Source: an uncultured Paracoccaceae bacterium
Lineage (GTDB): Bacteria; Pseudomonadota; Alphaproteobacteria; Rhodobacterales; Rhodobacteraceae
Assembly: GCA_947498415.1 (NCBI GenBank)
Contig: CANMKB010000002.1
Span: 124,001 to 188,000, forward strand
Direction of reading: 5' to 3'
DNA length: 64,000 bases
The translations under genes and the position numbers were made by a program. Under the pieces are notes generated by a model, which saw only the letters and a list, made by a program, of their open reading frames with translations, was not told the origin of the DNA and did no database searches. Positions 1-9,188 of the stretch are shown here, piece after piece. Each line of letters begins with the position of its first letter. Within the stretch, counting starts at the first letter, position 1.

Positions 1-629
1 AGATGCCCCCGCTCGCGTGCGACTTCGTCCAGATTGCGTACGACGCTTAAAATCACATCCGCCAAATCAACATGTTCGGTCGGGCGCATCCGCGCATCTT
101 CTTCGACCCGGCTCAGGGACAATAGATCCCCCACCAAGCGGTTCATTCGGCTTGCCTCATCGGCCATGATGCCCAAAAAGCGTTCGCGCGCGACGATGTC
201 ATCTTTTGCAGGCCCAAGCAGCGTTTCAATGAAACCAAGCAAAGCGGTCAGGGGCGTTTTCAATTCATGGCTGACATTGGCAACAAATTCGCGGCGGATC
301 TCACCGGCTTGTTCAACTTGGGTGATGTCTTGAAAACAGGCCAGCACGCCTGAGCATCCAGGCATATCGACAAAGGAACAGGTCACTTCATAACGCACCT
401 CTTGGGCGCCTTCGTTATGAATGTAGATCGTGTGTTGGGTCTCGCGGGTGCGCAAACAGCTTTCAACAGCCGCGCTAAACCCCGGTTGGCGAAACACCAG
501 AATGAATGTGCGCTTGTCATCTGCATTAGGTTTGATCGCCAATGCGCGGGGGTTTGCCCCCTGAATGCGAGCATCAGGGCCAATAAACACCGCCGGAAGC
601 GGAATAGCATTAAGAAGTGATTTCACCAT
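1..629 (-). CDS. PhoR-like sensor histidine kinase (partial, N-terminal part)
   Basis: Only the first 209 or so residues lie in the window; the gene runs off its left edge. An N-terminal PAS-like region of about 105 residues is followed by a HisKA segment. Its H-box reads NVSHELKTPLTALLGF, with the phosphoacceptor histidine near residue 121, and an RVEEDARMRP-type linker follows. The ATPase domain lies outside. The ATG at 629 is the first start in frame downstream of the carbonic anhydrase gene. There is no membrane segment in the visible part, which is unusual because many PhoR proteins are membrane anchored. The H-box and PAS arrangement fit the PhoR/phosphate-sensing group, and its position beside yicC-gmk-carbonic anhydrase matches what I recall from related genomes. 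The phosphate role is inference. Confidence 0.8.
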   Translation of the reverse strand, partial: MVKSLLNAIPLPAVFIGPDARIQGANPRALAIKPNADDKRTFILVFRQPGFSAAVESCLRTRETQHTIYIHNEGAQEVRYEVTCSFVDMPGCSGVLACFQDITQVEQAGEIRREFVANVSHELKTPLTALLGFIETLLGPAKDDIVARERFLGIMADEASRMNRLVGDLLSLSRVEEDARMRPTEHVDLADVILSVVRNLDEVARERGH

Positions 630-698
630 AGTTACACAGCCCAGTCGTCGTCGGTATTTTGCGGCAGACTTGTGGAAGTGAGCTGAAATGTAAAGTGA

Positions 699-716
699 AA
701 GCCCTGTAACGGGCTT
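699..716 (-). terminator. Stem-loop after the gamma-carbonic anhydrase gene
   Basis: A perfect 6-bp stem (AAGCCC / GGGCTT, loop of six) overlaps the stop codon of the carbonic anhydrase gene on the minus strand. It is followed by a moderately T-rich stretch (TCACTTT). It could end or attenuate transcription of yicC-gmk-carbonic anhydrase before the kinase gene. Confidence 0.45.
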
Positions 717-1236
717 AGACCTGCGTTAACCCAGCCCGGAAACGACGCATGTTGTTCTGATAGCCAACAGCAGATTTACGCAATCCTTCGATCGCGGCAT
801 CGTCCAATTGACGGACCACTTTGCCGGGGGATCCCATCACAAGTGAGCCATCTGGAATAACCTTACCTTCGGTGATCAGCGCATTGGCCCCGATCAGGCA
901 ATTCTTACCGATCTTGGCCCCGTTCAGCACAGTGGCACCCATACCAATCAAGCTATTTTCGCCAATAGTACAGCCATGGAGCATGGCCTTATGGCCAATG
1001 GTGCACCCTGCCCCGATGATCAGTGGAAAGCCCATATCTGTGTGCAACACACAGTTTTCCTGAATGTTGCTGCCACTTCCAACGCAAATTTCTTCGTTGT
1101 CGCCGCGAAGCGTAGAGCCAAACCAGACAGAGGCCCCGTCTTTGACCACAATATTGCCAATCAGATTGGCATCCGGTGCGATCCAACTGTCTTGTGCAAT
1201 CTTTGGGGCAATGCCATCCAGCGCGTATAAAGTCAT
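715..1236 (-). CDS. Gamma-carbonic anhydrase family protein
   Basis: The 173-residue protein has the left-handed beta-helix signature of the gamma-class family: regularly spaced hexapeptide repeats such as [16 protein letters not shown] and [11 protein letters not shown]. Three histidines (residues 65, 82 and 87) keep the His-x16-His-x4-His spacing of the zinc or iron site of gamma-carbonic anhydrases. The protein should be a cytoplasmic trimer related to YrdA and PaaY. CO2 hydration is only one possibility, since many members have no proven activity. The start overlaps the gmk stop by four bases, so the two are translationally coupled. Paired sulphur or cysteine motifs are absent. Confidence 0.9.
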   Translation of the reverse strand: MTLYALDGIAPKIAQDSWIAPDANLIGNIVVKDGASVWFGSTLRGDNEEICVGSGSNIQENCVLHTDMGFPLIIGAGCTIGHKAMLHGCTIGENSLIGMGATVLNGAKIGKNCLIGANALITEGKVIPDGSLVMGSPGKVVRQLDDAAIEGLRKSAVGYQNNMRRFRAGLTQV

Positions 1237-1889
1237 TTTTCGACCTCGATGAATTCTTTGTTCAGCCCACGGATGAAATCCATCATGCCCGGTTGCTGAG
1301 ACAACTTCAGACGTTCTGCCGAAATAATGGCCTTAAGCCGTTCAAAGGTCACATCCAGATTGTCGTTTACCAGAACATAGTCATAGCCATCCCAATGGCT
1401 GATCTCATCCCAGCTTTTGGACATGCGCTTTTGAATAACCTCTGGCGCATCCTGCCCCCGGCTTTCCAAGCGGCGGCGCAACTCTTTGATGGACGGCGGT
1501 AGAACAAAGATCGAAAGCACGTGATCTTGCAAGGACGAGCGGCTGATTTGCTGCGCCCCTTGCCAATCTACATCAAACAAAACGTCTTTCCCTTTTTCGA
1601 TCGCCGCCTGCACGGGCGCCTTGGGGGAGCCATAGAAGTTGCCGAACACATGGGCATGTTCCAACATACCGTCTTCGGTGACGGAGGCCTTAAAAGCATC
1701 TTCGCTCATAAAGTGGTAGTCTTCTCCATCCACTTCACCGGCGCGCGGTTGGCGTGTGGTGGCAGAGACAGAGAACGAAATCGTCGGGTCCCATTCTCGC
1801 AGCCTTTTGGACAAGGTCGATTTTCCAGCCCCAGACGGAGATGACAAAATAATGAGAAGGCCCCGGCGGTTTTCAAGACGGTTTTGCAT
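1233..1889 (-). CDS. gmk: Guanylate kinase
   Basis: The 218-residue protein phosphorylates GMP (and dGMP) to GDP with ATP in the cytoplasm, feeding GTP and (p)ppGpp synthesis. The P-loop [10 protein letters not shown] sits at residues 16-25. It is followed by the GMP-binding region with [22 protein letters not shown] and the lid and core segments typical of the family. Length is normal (about 205-220). The ATG is directly downstream of yicC with two bases between them, and the 3' end overlaps the next gene by four bases. The yicC-gmk pairing is widespread in proteobacteria. No unusual residues were seen. Confidence 0.97.
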   Translation of the reverse strand: MQNRLENRRGLLIILSSPSGAGKSTLSKRLREWDPTISFSVSATTRQPRAGEVDGEDYHFMSEDAFKASVTEDGMLEHAHVFGNFYGSPKAPVQAAIEKGKDVLFDVDWQGAQQISRSSLQDHVLSIFVLPPSIKELRRRLESRGQDAPEVIQKRMSKSWDEISHWDGYDYVLVNDNLDVTFERLKAIISAERLKLSQQPGMMDFIRGLNKEFIEVEK

Positions 1890-1891
1890 GA

Positions 1892-2785
1892 TTATTCCAC
1901 GTTCTGAACTTGTTCGCGCATTTGATCGATGAGGGCTTTAAGGTCCAGACCGATGCGGGTCAATTCGACATTTTGCGCCTTAGAGCACAGGGTGTTGGCC
2001 TCGCGGTTAAACTCTTGCATCAGAAAATCAAGCTTGCGACCAATCGGGCTTCCTTTGGCAATCAACGTTCCAGCCGCATCGACATGCGCATGCAGCCGAT
2101 CAATTTCTTCGGTGACGTCACTTTTTACAGCGATCAGCGCAAGTTCTTGGGTCAGCCGTGCCTCATCGACACCTTCGGCGTTTTCCAGAATTCGGTTAAG
2201 ATTGTCACGCAAAGCGTTCGCCATCTCACCCTTACGTGTTTCCGCGACGGCTGCGGCCTCTTGTGTGAGGCGCGTCATTTCGGCCAACTGTCCGCGCAGC
2301 ACAGCATCAAGCGCTTCACCTTCGCCATTGCGCATCTGGTTAAAGTCTTTCAGCAGCGCTGGTAGGCCTTTTACAATCGCGTCGCGCAGCTTTGCAGTGT
2401 CTTCATTGTTGTTTGTCGTGTCCAAAACGCCGCGCACGCCCAGAATATCGACACTGTTGCTGGGCGATAAAGACACTCCGCAGTTCATCGCGTCTTGTTC
2501 GACTTGCGCCATCGCTGTCAAAACGGCCTGCAAGGCGGTTGGGTTGACCGAAACTTGCGCCTCTTCGGTTTCTAGCTTTTGTATACGCAAGCTGAGCGCC
2601 ACCGATCCGCGGGTCAGGGCCTTGGTCAGGGCAGCGCGCAGCGCCGGTTCCAACCCTTCGATCCAGTCAGGCACACGAATGCGCAGATCAAGCCCTTTGG
2701 AATTCACGCTACGCAACTCCCATGCCCAGCTAAAGCCCTCGGCCGTTCCCTTCGCCGAAGCAAAACCGGTCATTGATCGTAACAT
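1892..2785 (-). CDS. yicC: YicC family endoribonuclease
   Basis: The 297-residue protein starts with the family hallmark [13 protein letters not shown]. It ends with the conserved DUF1732 region ([21 protein letters not shown]). YicC/YloC proteins form ring-shaped cytoplasmic endoribonucleases; the E. coli member is linked to degradation of the small RNA RyhB, so a role in RNA turnover is expected here. A strong ribosome binding site (AAGGAG) lies seven bases before the ATG. It is the first gene of a minus-strand operon with gmk and the carbonic anhydrase gene. Its promoter must lie in the 188-base divergent gap shared with the PAS_5 gene. Confidence 0.93.
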   Translation of the reverse strand: MLRSMTGFASAKGTAEGFSWAWELRSVNSKGLDLRIRVPDWIEGLEPALRAALTKALTRGSVALSLRIQKLETEEAQVSVNPTALQAVLTAMAQVEQDAMNCGVSLSPSNSVDILGVRGVLDTTNNNEDTAKLRDAIVKGLPALLKDFNQMRNGEGEALDAVLRGQLAEMTRLTQEAAAVAETRKGEMANALRDNLNRILENAEGVDEARLTQELALIAVKSDVTEEIDRLHAHVDAAGTLIAKGSPIGRKLDFLMQEFNREANTLCSKAQNVELTRIGLDLKALIDQMREQVQNVE

Positions 2786-2973
2786 ATGCGTCTCCTTGAA
2801 ATCGTTATCGTAGTTAATGCCATACAGCGGCGCGTCGCAATGGAAGATGCACCTATCCGAATAGATAAAGCCTATCCGGCTGGGTTAACCAACTGGTAAG
2901 GAAGTCCACCAAATTTGAATGAAATCTGTCATAGTGTGTAAACACTCGCTGCTAACCAAGGATGATAGATCTC

Positions 2974-3642
2974 ATGTCACAAGATCTCTTTACTCAGGCC
3001 GATGAACTCCCGCGTTTCAACGCAAATGACTCTGTTCTGGCCTATTGGGAAGCCCTAAGAGATTTGGACCCACAACAAGCCGAAGTGCCGCTTCGGTCAG
3101 CCTTGGATCCGCGCGGCATTCAATCAGCCCTACCCTATGCTTTTGTGCTGGAACGGATCACGCCACGTGTGGCGCGGGTGCGGATTGCTGGTTCAAAAGT
3201 GAATGACGCCTTTGGATCAGATATGCGCGGGCTTCCGATCACCGCCTTGATCAGCCCCGAAAAACGGTCGCGATTTTCAGACATGTTAAAAGATGTGTTT
3301 CACATGCCCGCCATGGCCCGCATCAACCTGATGGCAGAGCGTGACAAGTCTCAGCGTTGCGTGGGGCAGATGCTGTTACTGCCCTTGCGCGATGATAGCG
3401 GAGAGGTCAGCCGTGTTTTAGGTTGCATGGAATTGATGACCCTTCCGAAACGCCTGCAAAAACGGTTCAAACCCATGGGCGCAATCATCAAACCCATTGG
3501 TCCAAGCGGCCACACCGGCATCAACAGCCTACGCAACCGCGCGCTGCGGGTGGTTTCATCTCAAGGCGGCCTGAAACCCACTGCGCCAAAAGGCTCTGAT
3601 AAAGGCCACCTAAAATTGGTGGTCAGCAATGAAGAAAGCTAA
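2974..3642 (+). CDS. PAS domain-containing protein (PAS_5 family)
   Basis: This is a soluble protein of about 222 residues with no membrane segment and no output domain. The central part (residues 30-155: LPYAFVLERITPRVARVRIAGSKV, DMRGLPITALI, VLGCMELM) matches the PAS_5 (DUF1217-like naming aside, Pfam PAS_5) proteins that are abundant in Rhodobacterales. The C-terminal 60 residues are basic and low in complexity. I prefer the ATG at 2974 over the one at 2962 because AAGGA at 2958-2962 is then correctly spaced. The function of the family is unknown; a sensory or adaptor role is inference. Sigma factors or kinases are not nearby. It ends before a bidirectional terminator shared with aroG. Confidence 0.8.
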   Translation: MSQDLFTQADELPRFNANDSVLAYWEALRDLDPQQAEVPLRSALDPRGIQSALPYAFVLERITPRVARVRIAGSKVNDAFGSDMRGLPITALISPEKRSRFSDMLKDVFHMPAMARINLMAERDKSQRCVGQMLLLPLRDDSGEVSRVLGCMELMTLPKRLQKRFKPMGAIIKPIGPSGHTGINSLRNRALRVVSSQGGLKPTAPKGSDKGHLKLVVSNEES

Positions 3643-3677
3643 GGGCAGCAAACAATAAGTTAGGCTCGCTAAAACGA

Positions 3678-3711
3678 AAAAGGCGCACCCATCTGGATGC
3701 GCCTTTTCTTT
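3678..3711. terminator. Bidirectional rho-independent terminator
   Basis: A perfect 10-bp stem, AAAAGGCGCA / TGCGCCTTTT (3678-3687 and 3698-3707), encloses a 10-base loop. It has T-rich flanks on both strands. It separates the converging PAS_5 and aroG genes and can end both transcripts. Confidence 0.85.
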
Positions 3712-3727
3712 TCCAAATCAGACTGGA

Positions 3728-5098
3728 TTAGCTGGCCAAAGCCGCCTCATTGCCTTCACGCAGCGAAGACAGCTCTTCGGCGACAAGGAATGCAAGTTCC
3801 AAAGACTGGCTTGCATTCAAGCGTGGATCGCAAGCTGTGTGGTACCGATCAGACAGGTCTTCCTCAGTGACTTCACGCACACCACCGGTGCACTCTGTGA
3901 CGTCTTGCCCGGTCATCTCGAAATGCACACCACCAGGGATTGTGCCTTCGGCTTTATGGACCGCAAAGAACTCCTGAACCTCGCGCAGAACGCTATCAAA
4001 TGGACGGGTTTTGTAACCGGTCGCAGATTTGATGGTATTGCCATGCATCGCGTCACAAGACCAAACAACGTTTGCGCCTTCTTCTTTAACAGCTTTGATC
4101 AAGCGCGGCAGGTGGTCCCCCACGGTGCCTGCACCAAAACGTGCAATCAGGGTCAAACGGCCTGCTTCGTTTTCTGGATTCAGCTTTTGCATCAGGACCT
4201 TAAGGTCTTCAGCAGTCGTGGTTGGACCACACTTCAGACCAATCGGGTTTTGAACACCGCTGAGGAACTCAACATGTGCACCATCTGGTTGACGCGTACG
4301 ATCGCCGATCCACAGCATATGGCCAGAGCCAGCCAGCCAGTTGCCGGATGTGGAATCCAGACGCGTCAGCGCCTCTTCATACTCAAGCAGCAGGCTTTCG
4401 TGGCTGGTGTAGAAATCAACCGTATGCAGCTCGTGCTCATGGGCACTGTTGATGCCAGCCGCTTCCATAAAGTCGAGCGCATCAGAAATACGGTTCGCCA
4501 TCGCACGGAATTTGGCAGCTTTTTCACTTTCGGTGAAACCCAGCGTCCAACCGTGAATGTCACGCATATCTGCGTAACCACCGGTGCTGAACGCACGCAG
4601 CAGGTTCAAGGTTGCAGCGGCCTGAGTGTAGGCCTGAAGCATCTTGGATGGATCAGGAATACGGCTCTCGGCGGTAAAATCGAGCTCGTTGATGATGTCA
4701 CCACGGTAGCTTGGCAGCTCGACACCGTTCACGGTTTCGGTTGGGGCCGAACGTGGTTTTGCGAATTGACCCGCCATGCGGCCCACTTTGATCACAGGAA
4801 CTTTGGCACCAAAGGTCAGCACCATCGCCATTTGCAACATCACTTTAAAGGTGTCGCGAATGTGATCTGCACTGAATTGATTAAACGATTCAGCGCAATC
4901 TCCCCCCTGCAACAAAAAGGCCTCGCCGCGAGACGCGGCTGCCAGTTTAGCCTTCAGGCTCCGCGCTTCGCCAGCAAAGACCAAGGGCGGATAGCTTGCG
5001 AGCTTCGCTTCTACAGCGGTGAGCGCGTCCTGATCCGTATAGTCCGGCATCTGAACCCGAGGCTTTGCGCGCCAGTCAGATTTAAGCCATTCTGCCAT
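3728..5098 (-). CDS. aroG: 3-deoxy-7-phosphoheptulonate synthase, class II
   Basis: The protein condenses phosphoenolpyruvate and erythrose 4-phosphate, the first step of the shikimate pathway, in the cytosol. It is the plant/Mycobacterium-like class II type, not the E. coli AroFGH type. Evidence includes the opening [10 protein letters not shown], the motifs [32 protein letters not shown] and [15 protein letters not shown], and a length of 456 residues. The start is set at 5098, where GGAG precedes the ATG by ten bases. A frame reading 22 codons further upstream is open but has no family similarity. It is monocistronic, ended by the shared terminator, and divergent from the GlxA-type regulator. 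No feedback domain is obvious. Confidence 0.95.
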   Translation of the reverse strand: MAEWLKSDWRAKPRVQMPDYTDQDALTAVEAKLASYPPLVFAGEARSLKAKLAAASRGEAFLLQGGDCAESFNQFSADHIRDTFKVMLQMAMVLTFGAKVPVIKVGRMAGQFAKPRSAPTETVNGVELPSYRGDIINELDFTAESRIPDPSKMLQAYTQAAATLNLLRAFSTGGYADMRDIHGWTLGFTESEKAAKFRAMANRISDALDFMEAAGINSAHEHELHTVDFYTSHESLLLEYEEALTRLDSTSGNWLAGSGHMLWIGDRTRQPDGAHVEFLSGVQNPIGLKCGPTTTAEDLKVLMQKLNPENEAGRLTLIARFGAGTVGDHLPRLIKAVKEEGANVVWSCDAMHGNTIKSATGYKTRPFDSVLREVQEFFAVHKAEGTIPGGVHFEMTGQDVTECTGGVREVTEEDLSDRYHTACDPRLNASQSLELAFLVAEELSSLREGNEAALAS

Positions 5099-5242
5099 TG
5101 TCTTTACTCCGATAAAAATACTTCGATCGCGGTTTTTTGTTAGCGATCTCAGGACATATGCCAAATTCTATGCTTGACCGAAACCCCGCAAATGAATGAA
5201 GTGACATATCTGATTTGCCCCTATGTAAAGGCCCTACGCACG

Positions 5243-6244
5243 ATGTCGCAAAAGACCGCGATGGATTTGGAACATCCTGTCGCCGAGAAACCTCGGCGGT
5301 TTATCTTTGTTTTATTGCCAAATTTCACAATGTTAAGCTTTTCCGGAGCCTTGGAATGCTTGCGTTTGGCCAACTTTATGTCGGGCCAAACCCTGTACAC
5401 ATGGCAGTTGGTCAGTGAAACATCTGAACCTGTGAAATGTTCTGCTGGTGTGAATTTCCCTGTTGATTCCGGGCTTGATGAATTGGGGCGTGATGATACG
5501 ATTCTCTTGTGCGGTGGGTTGGATATTAAGTCGACAACATCAACCAAGCTTTTGAACTGGCTCCGCCGTGAGGCCCGCCGCGGTGCGGTGGTGGGTGGCA
5601 TTTGCACGGCGCCCCATGTGATGGCCAAAGCAGGCCTTTTGGATGGGCGCCGGGCGACGATCCACTGGGCCAACCAAGATGGGTTCATCGAAGAATTTGA
5701 TAATGTTGAACTGACGCGCTCTGTTTTCGTGATGGATCAAAAGCGATTGACCGCAGCAGGTGGTACGGCTGCGATTGATTTGATGTTGTCGCTGATCTCC
5801 GATCAGCACGGCACAGAACTCGCCGCTGCGGTCGCAGACCAGCTGATCTATTCGTCGATCCGGGCAAGCAAAGATGTGCAACGCCTATCAGTCCCCAGCC
5901 GCATTGGCGTGCGTCATCCGAAACTGTCGCAGGTGGTTGAACGCATGGAAGAGAACATCGAGGATCCGATCAGCCCGTCTGTTCTGGCCGAAGATGTGGG
6001 CATGTCGACCCGCCAATTAGAACGGCTGTTTCGTCGCTATCTCAACCGATCCCCCAAGCGGTATTACATGGAGCTGCGTCTGCAACGTGCCCGCAATTTG
6101 CTGATGCAAACAGATATGAGCGTGATCAACGTGGCACTCGCCTGTGGCTTTGCCTCGCCCAGCCACTTTTCAAAATGCTATCGGTCCCAATATGAAACCA
6201 CGCCCTATCGCGAGCGTGGTACCGTGGGTGGATCGCGCGATTAA
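5243..6244 (+). CDS. GlxA family transcriptional regulator (DJ-1/PfpI-like plus AraC HTH)
   Basis: The protein is about 333 residues from the ATG at 5243. Residues 20-190 form a DJ-1/PfpI-like (class I amidotransferase-like) domain with the nucleophile-elbow region GGICTAPHVMAKAGLL. The last 100 residues are a double AraC-type helix-turn-helix (LAEDVGMSTRQLERLFRRY and INVALACGFASPSHFSKCYR). Relatives regulate the use of small nitrogenous or quaternary amines (choline, carnitine, arginine), but no catabolic genes sit beside it, so the ligand is unknown. The start is chosen by AAGG 11 bases upstream; a longer frame from 5174 is possible. Its stop overlaps the stop of the convergent dehydrogenase gene by four bases. 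Confidence 0.88.
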   Translation: MSQKTAMDLEHPVAEKPRRFIFVLLPNFTMLSFSGALECLRLANFMSGQTLYTWQLVSETSEPVKCSAGVNFPVDSGLDELGRDDTILLCGGLDIKSTTSTKLLNWLRREARRGAVVGGICTAPHVMAKAGLLDGRRATIHWANQDGFIEEFDNVELTRSVFVMDQKRLTAAGGTAAIDLMLSLISDQHGTELAAAVADQLIYSSIRASKDVQRLSVPSRIGVRHPKLSQVVERMEENIEDPISPSVLAEDVGMSTRQLERLFRRYLNRSPKRYYMELRLQRARNLLMQTDMSVINVALACGFASPSHFSKCYRSQYETTPYRERGTVGGSRD

Positions 6245-7350
6245 CGAGAAATTCGAAACACGCTACCGCGATCATCAGAGATGAACCAGATGCTGCCATC
6301 TGGGGCTTGTCTGATATCGCGGACGCGTTTTGTTTCTGCGGATTTCAGGGCTTCGACTTCCTTTATCTTCTTCCAATAAAGCCTTGAAATATAATCAAAC
6401 TTCAGGCTTCCAACAAAATGTTGACCTTTCCATTCTTGAAACATGTCTCCAGTGTAAATCATGTATCCCGACGGCGCGATCGAAGGGTCCCAATAATGCG
6501 CCGGTTGCTGCATCCCGGGTTTTTCGGTGCCCTCGCCAATTTGTCCACCTGAATAATGACGCCCATAAGCAATCACCGGCCAGCCATAGTTTGCGCCTTT
6601 GACGATGCGGTTAATTTCATCCCCGCCCCGCGCACCGTGTTCGGCGGCCCAGATTTGCCCATTAAACGCCATCGCAATCCCCTGCGGGTTTCGATGCCCA
6701 TAGCTCCAGATTTCTGGCAAGCCATCTGAGCGCCCCACAAAGGGGTTGTCGGCGGGCACAGATCCATCGCGGTTGATCCGCACAATTGATCCATTGTGAC
6801 GCTGCGTGTCCTGGGCGGATGGGCGATCGCCTCGTTCGCCTATTGTAATAAATAGAGTGCCATCTTGGGCTTCTACGATACGGCTACCAAAGTGACGGCC
6901 ACCCTCAGATCCAGGTGTCATTTCAAAGATTTCAGTGAGGTTCGTTAGCTTTTTCGCCCCAGCATCCAGCCGCGCCACCGCCACCGCTGTGCCAGAACCG
7001 CGGCCTTGTCTTTTGGCATAAGTGAGAAATATCTCTCGGCTATCAGCAAAATCCCGGGCGGCAACCACATCAAGCAATCCGCCCTGCCCGTCCGCCACCA
7101 CGTCTGGTATGCCAGACACCCGTGTTTTTTCACCATTTGCGGTCACATAAAACAAACGGCCCCGGCGTTCGGTGACCAGAAAGCTATTGTCTGGCAAGAA
7201 AGCTAAGGCCCATGGGTTTTTGAACCCCGAGGCCATGCGCGTGACATTTAACAAGCCAATCTTTGTTTCGAGCTGCTGGGCCTTGGCAAACGTGCCAAAC
7301 AGCCAGATCGCAACAAATACGAAAATCATCAATTTGATCAGTTTAAACAT
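6241..7350 (-). CDS. PQQ-dependent sugar (aldose) dehydrogenase, periplasmic
   Basis: The protein has 369 residues from the ATG at 7350, preceded by GAGG. An N-terminal signal peptide (LIKLMIFVFVAIWLFGTFAKAQ) precedes a six-bladed beta-propeller of the soluble glucose dehydrogenase/YliI type. Typical blade strings are FKNPWALAFLPD, LLVTERRGRL-like, NPFVGRSDGLPEIWSYGHRNPQG and AEHGARGGDEINR. The family oxidises aldoses in the periplasm using pyrroloquinoline quinone. No PQQ biosynthesis genes lie in the window, so the cofactor must be made elsewhere or imported. The catalytic histidine of the SYGHRNPQG region is present. The true electron acceptor and sugar cannot be told from sequence. Confidence 0.9.
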   Translation of the reverse strand: MFKLIKLMIFVFVAIWLFGTFAKAQQLETKIGLLNVTRMASGFKNPWALAFLPDNSFLVTERRGRLFYVTANGEKTRVSGIPDVVADGQGGLLDVVAARDFADSREIFLTYAKRQGRGSGTAVAVARLDAGAKKLTNLTEIFEMTPGSEGGRHFGSRIVEAQDGTLFITIGERGDRPSAQDTQRHNGSIVRINRDGSVPADNPFVGRSDGLPEIWSYGHRNPQGIAMAFNGQIWAAEHGARGGDEINRIVKGANYGWPVIAYGRHYSGGQIGEGTEKPGMQQPAHYWDPSIAPSGYMIYTGDMFQEWKGQHFVGSLKFDYISRLYWKKIKEVEALKSAETKRVRDIRQAPDGSIWFISDDRGSVFRISR

Positions 7351-7609
7351 CTCACCCTCACACAAACCTTTGCCACAACATGACCTGTTGCAGCGCGTTT
7401 CCCAACACACGACATGGTGAAAAATTACCACACTTTGAACAATCCATGCCTTTTCGGCACATTGTTGCCCAATTTGGCAGCAAACCTAAACTTACGGATG
7501 GGTCTGTATCCACAGGCTCTCTGGCAGCGAGACAGAAAACCCAACAGGCTGAAACAATGGGTGTCTCGCTGGACTGAGGCAAACCGCAACGAAATACAAG
7601 GAGCACAAA

Positions 7610-7738
7610 ATGCCGATTTCAATGCAACAGAACATTCCCCAAAGCGCGACACCATCGCGCCCACAGCCGCCGGTTCCCGCAAAACCCAGTGGGCAAGACA
7701 GCAAAAAACCCATCTTCACAGATTGGGCAAGCATCTGA
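7610..7738 (+). CDS. Hypothetical proline-rich small protein (42 aa)
   Basis: A 42-codon frame starts with ATG at 7610, eight bases after a perfect AAGGAG. It ends at TGA 7738. The product is polar and proline-rich (PSRPQPPVPAKPSG). It has no membrane segment or cysteine and ends in KKPIFTDWASI. It lies between the sugar dehydrogenase gene (opposite strand) and the TfoX-like gene. The ribosome binding site is better than that of most genes here, which is the main reason to call it. The composition (disordered body with a conserved-looking aromatic tail) would suit a peptide that docks on another protein, but that is inference. No function is recognised. Confidence 0.5.
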   Translation: MPISMQQNIPQSATPSRPQPPVPAKPSGQDSKKPIFTDWASI

Positions 7739-7793
7739 ACTGATGTCGAAAATTGTCAGGTGACGGCGGCGACGTAGATGATAGATTGCACCT

Positions 7794-8129
7794 ATGTCGA
7801 CACCAGTATCCTCTATCCGAAATCTTGGCCCGGCCTACGAAGAGTCGCTGGCTAAGATTGGTATCAATTCTGCCGAAGAACTACGCGCAATTGGCGCTGA
7901 TGAGGCTTATGGCCGCCTGCTTGCCGCAGGTTCTCGCCCCCATTTCATTGGATACTACGTTTTGGTGATGGCCCTTCAGGGGCGTCCTTGGAATGACTGC
8001 AAAGGCAAAGAAAAAGACGCGCTGCGGGTAAAGTTTGATGCGCTGAAGGCGGCTAAGGCCGACAAAGGCCTTAGCGATCTAGAGCGTATTCTCAATCAGA
8101 TAGGTGTGATTGAGCGAACCCGCGCTTAG
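7794..8129 (+). CDS. TfoX C-terminal domain protein
   Basis: The 111-residue protein begins with a helix-hairpin-helix-like segment, SIRNLGPAYEESLAKIGINSAEEL, which is the hallmark of the TfoX/Sxy C-terminal domain. The N-terminal domain of classical TfoX is missing. The stand-alone C-terminal domain is common in alphaproteobacteria and has no proven role. In gammaproteobacteria full-length TfoX controls natural competence, but that should not be transferred to this short form. Residues 60-80 contain VMALQGRPWNDCKGKEKD, also typical of the family. The stop overlaps the stop of the convergent rpiB by four bases. Confidence 0.85.
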   Translation: MSTPVSSIRNLGPAYEESLAKIGINSAEELRAIGADEAYGRLLAAGSRPHFIGYYVLVMALQGRPWNDCKGKEKDALRVKFDALKAAKADKGLSDLERILNQIGVIERTRA

Positions 8130-8575
8130 GCTTCGATCTCGGTGATCATGTCGACACGTGTCCCGTGCCGCCCACCTTCAAACTCTGTTGTCAAAAACGC
8201 ATCTACAATTTCAATCGCCAGGTCTTGGCCTGTGACGCGTGCACCAATCGACAACATGTTTGCGTTGTTATGCGCACGGATCATTTTCGCAGAAAACGTT
8301 TCAGAGCACACACCACAGCGAATACCTTTGACCTTATTGGCGGCCATCATGATGCCCTGCCCTGTGCCACACAGAACAATACCCAAATCAGCCTCACCTT
8401 TTGCCACAAGGTTGGCAGCCGCTTCGCCATGTTTTGGATAATGCGTGCTTTCAGGCGTGGTTGGGCCAATATCAACGGGCTCAAAGCCTAAAGCTTTGAT
8501 GTGATCTGCAATTTTCTGGCGCAGTTCAATTGCAGCGTGATCGCTGGACAGCACAATACGTTTAACGTCGGTCAT
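8126..8575 (-). CDS. rpiB: Ribose 5-phosphate isomerase B
   Basis: The 149-residue enzyme interconverts ribose 5-phosphate and ribulose 5-phosphate in the pentose phosphate pathway and can act on allose 6-phosphate in some species. Family motifs are SSDHAAIELRQKI at the N terminus, the catalytic cysteine loop VLCGTGQGIMMAANKVKGIRCG, and RAHNNANMLSIGARV. Length is standard. It lies 100 bases downstream of ndk on the same strand but behind a strong terminator, so it probably has its own promoter. Confidence 0.95.
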   Translation of the reverse strand: MTDVKRIVLSSDHAAIELRQKIADHIKALGFEPVDIGPTTPESTHYPKHGEAAANLVAKGEADLGIVLCGTGQGIMMAANKVKGIRCGVCSETFSAKMIRAHNNANMLSIGARVTGQDLAIEIVDAFLTTEFEGGRHGTRVDMITEIEA

Positions 8576-8617
8576 CTTATCTTTCCCTTTACGATTGACC
8601 CCACGGGCCAGCCATAG

Positions 8618-8646
8618 AAAAGGCCGCCTCGAACACGAGACGGCCT
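8618..8646 (-). terminator. Rho-independent terminator of ndk
   Basis: An 11-bp stem with one mismatch (arms 8621-8631 and 8636-8646, loop of four) follows ndk on the minus strand. It is followed by TTTC. It separates ndk from rpiB. Confidence 0.8.
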
Positions 8647-8675
8647 ATGTATCTTACCAAATCAAAAGCAGTGGC

Positions 8676-9098
8676 TTAGCCGACCAGCTCCAGACCGGAG
8701 AAGAAGTAAGCGATTTCTACCGCAGCCGTTTCTGGAGCGTCAGAACCGTGTACGGAGTTTTCGCCAACAGATTCTGCGAACTCTGCACGGATGGTGCCTG
8801 GTGCCGCGTCTGCTGGGTTAGTTGCGCCCATAACTTCGCGGTTCTTCGCGATTGCGCCTTCACCTTCCAGAACTTGTGCAACGATTGGCTCGGACGCCAT
8901 GAATTCGCACAGTTCGTCGTAGAATGGACGCTCAGCGTGCACAGCGTAGAAAACGCCAGCTTGTGCTTTGGTCAGGTGAATACGCTTTTGCGCAACAACG
9001 CGCAGGCCAGCTTCTTCGAATTTCGCGTTGATCGCGCCAGTCAGGTTGCGGCGGGTTGCGTCAGGTTTGATGATGGAAAATGTGCGTTCCAGAGCCAT
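8676..9098 (-). CDS. ndk: Nucleoside diphosphate kinase
   Basis: The 140-residue enzyme transfers the gamma-phosphate of ATP to nucleoside diphosphates through a phosphohistidine. It opens with [20 protein letters not shown] and contains the active-site histidine in [13 protein letters not shown]. The start at 9098 is preferred over an ATG two codons upstream because the GAGG then has seven bases of spacing. It is a single-gene transcript ending at the terminator at 8618-8646. It is divergent from the ABC-F gene. Sequence and length are fully typical. Confidence 0.97.
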   Translation of the reverse strand: MALERTFSIIKPDATRRNLTGAINAKFEEAGLRVVAQKRIHLTKAQAGVFYAVHAERPFYDELCEFMASEPIVAQVLEGEGAIAKNREVMGATNPADAAPGTIRAEFAESVGENSVHGSDAPETAAVEIAYFFSGLELVG

Positions 9099-9188
9099 GG
9101 TCATACCTCAAAGGCTAAAGTTGAATTGGCCGCGCAGTACCATGGGAAAAAGCATTTGCAAAGCCCTATCGAAAGGCAGGAATGAGAT

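Noticed and set aside
1929..2813. 294-codon open frame antisense to yicC
   Set aside because: Complement of a conserved gene, with low-complexity Ser/Arg-rich translation; a typical shadow.
2885..2899. CtrA-like box (TTAA-N7-GTAA) before the PAS_5 gene
   Set aside because: One half-site deviates from TTAA, and a single short motif like this is expected by chance; no other cell-cycle evidence nearby.
3839..5143. 434-codon open frame antisense to the DAHP synthase gene
   Set aside because: It is the mirror of a high-GC coding sequence with strong family motifs on the other strand; its own translation has no recognisable features and no ribosome binding site.
5132..5160. Second carbon-control site (TGTTAGCG) near the aroG promoter
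   Set aside because: Only one half of the palindrome is preserved, so it falls below what I would accept as a site.
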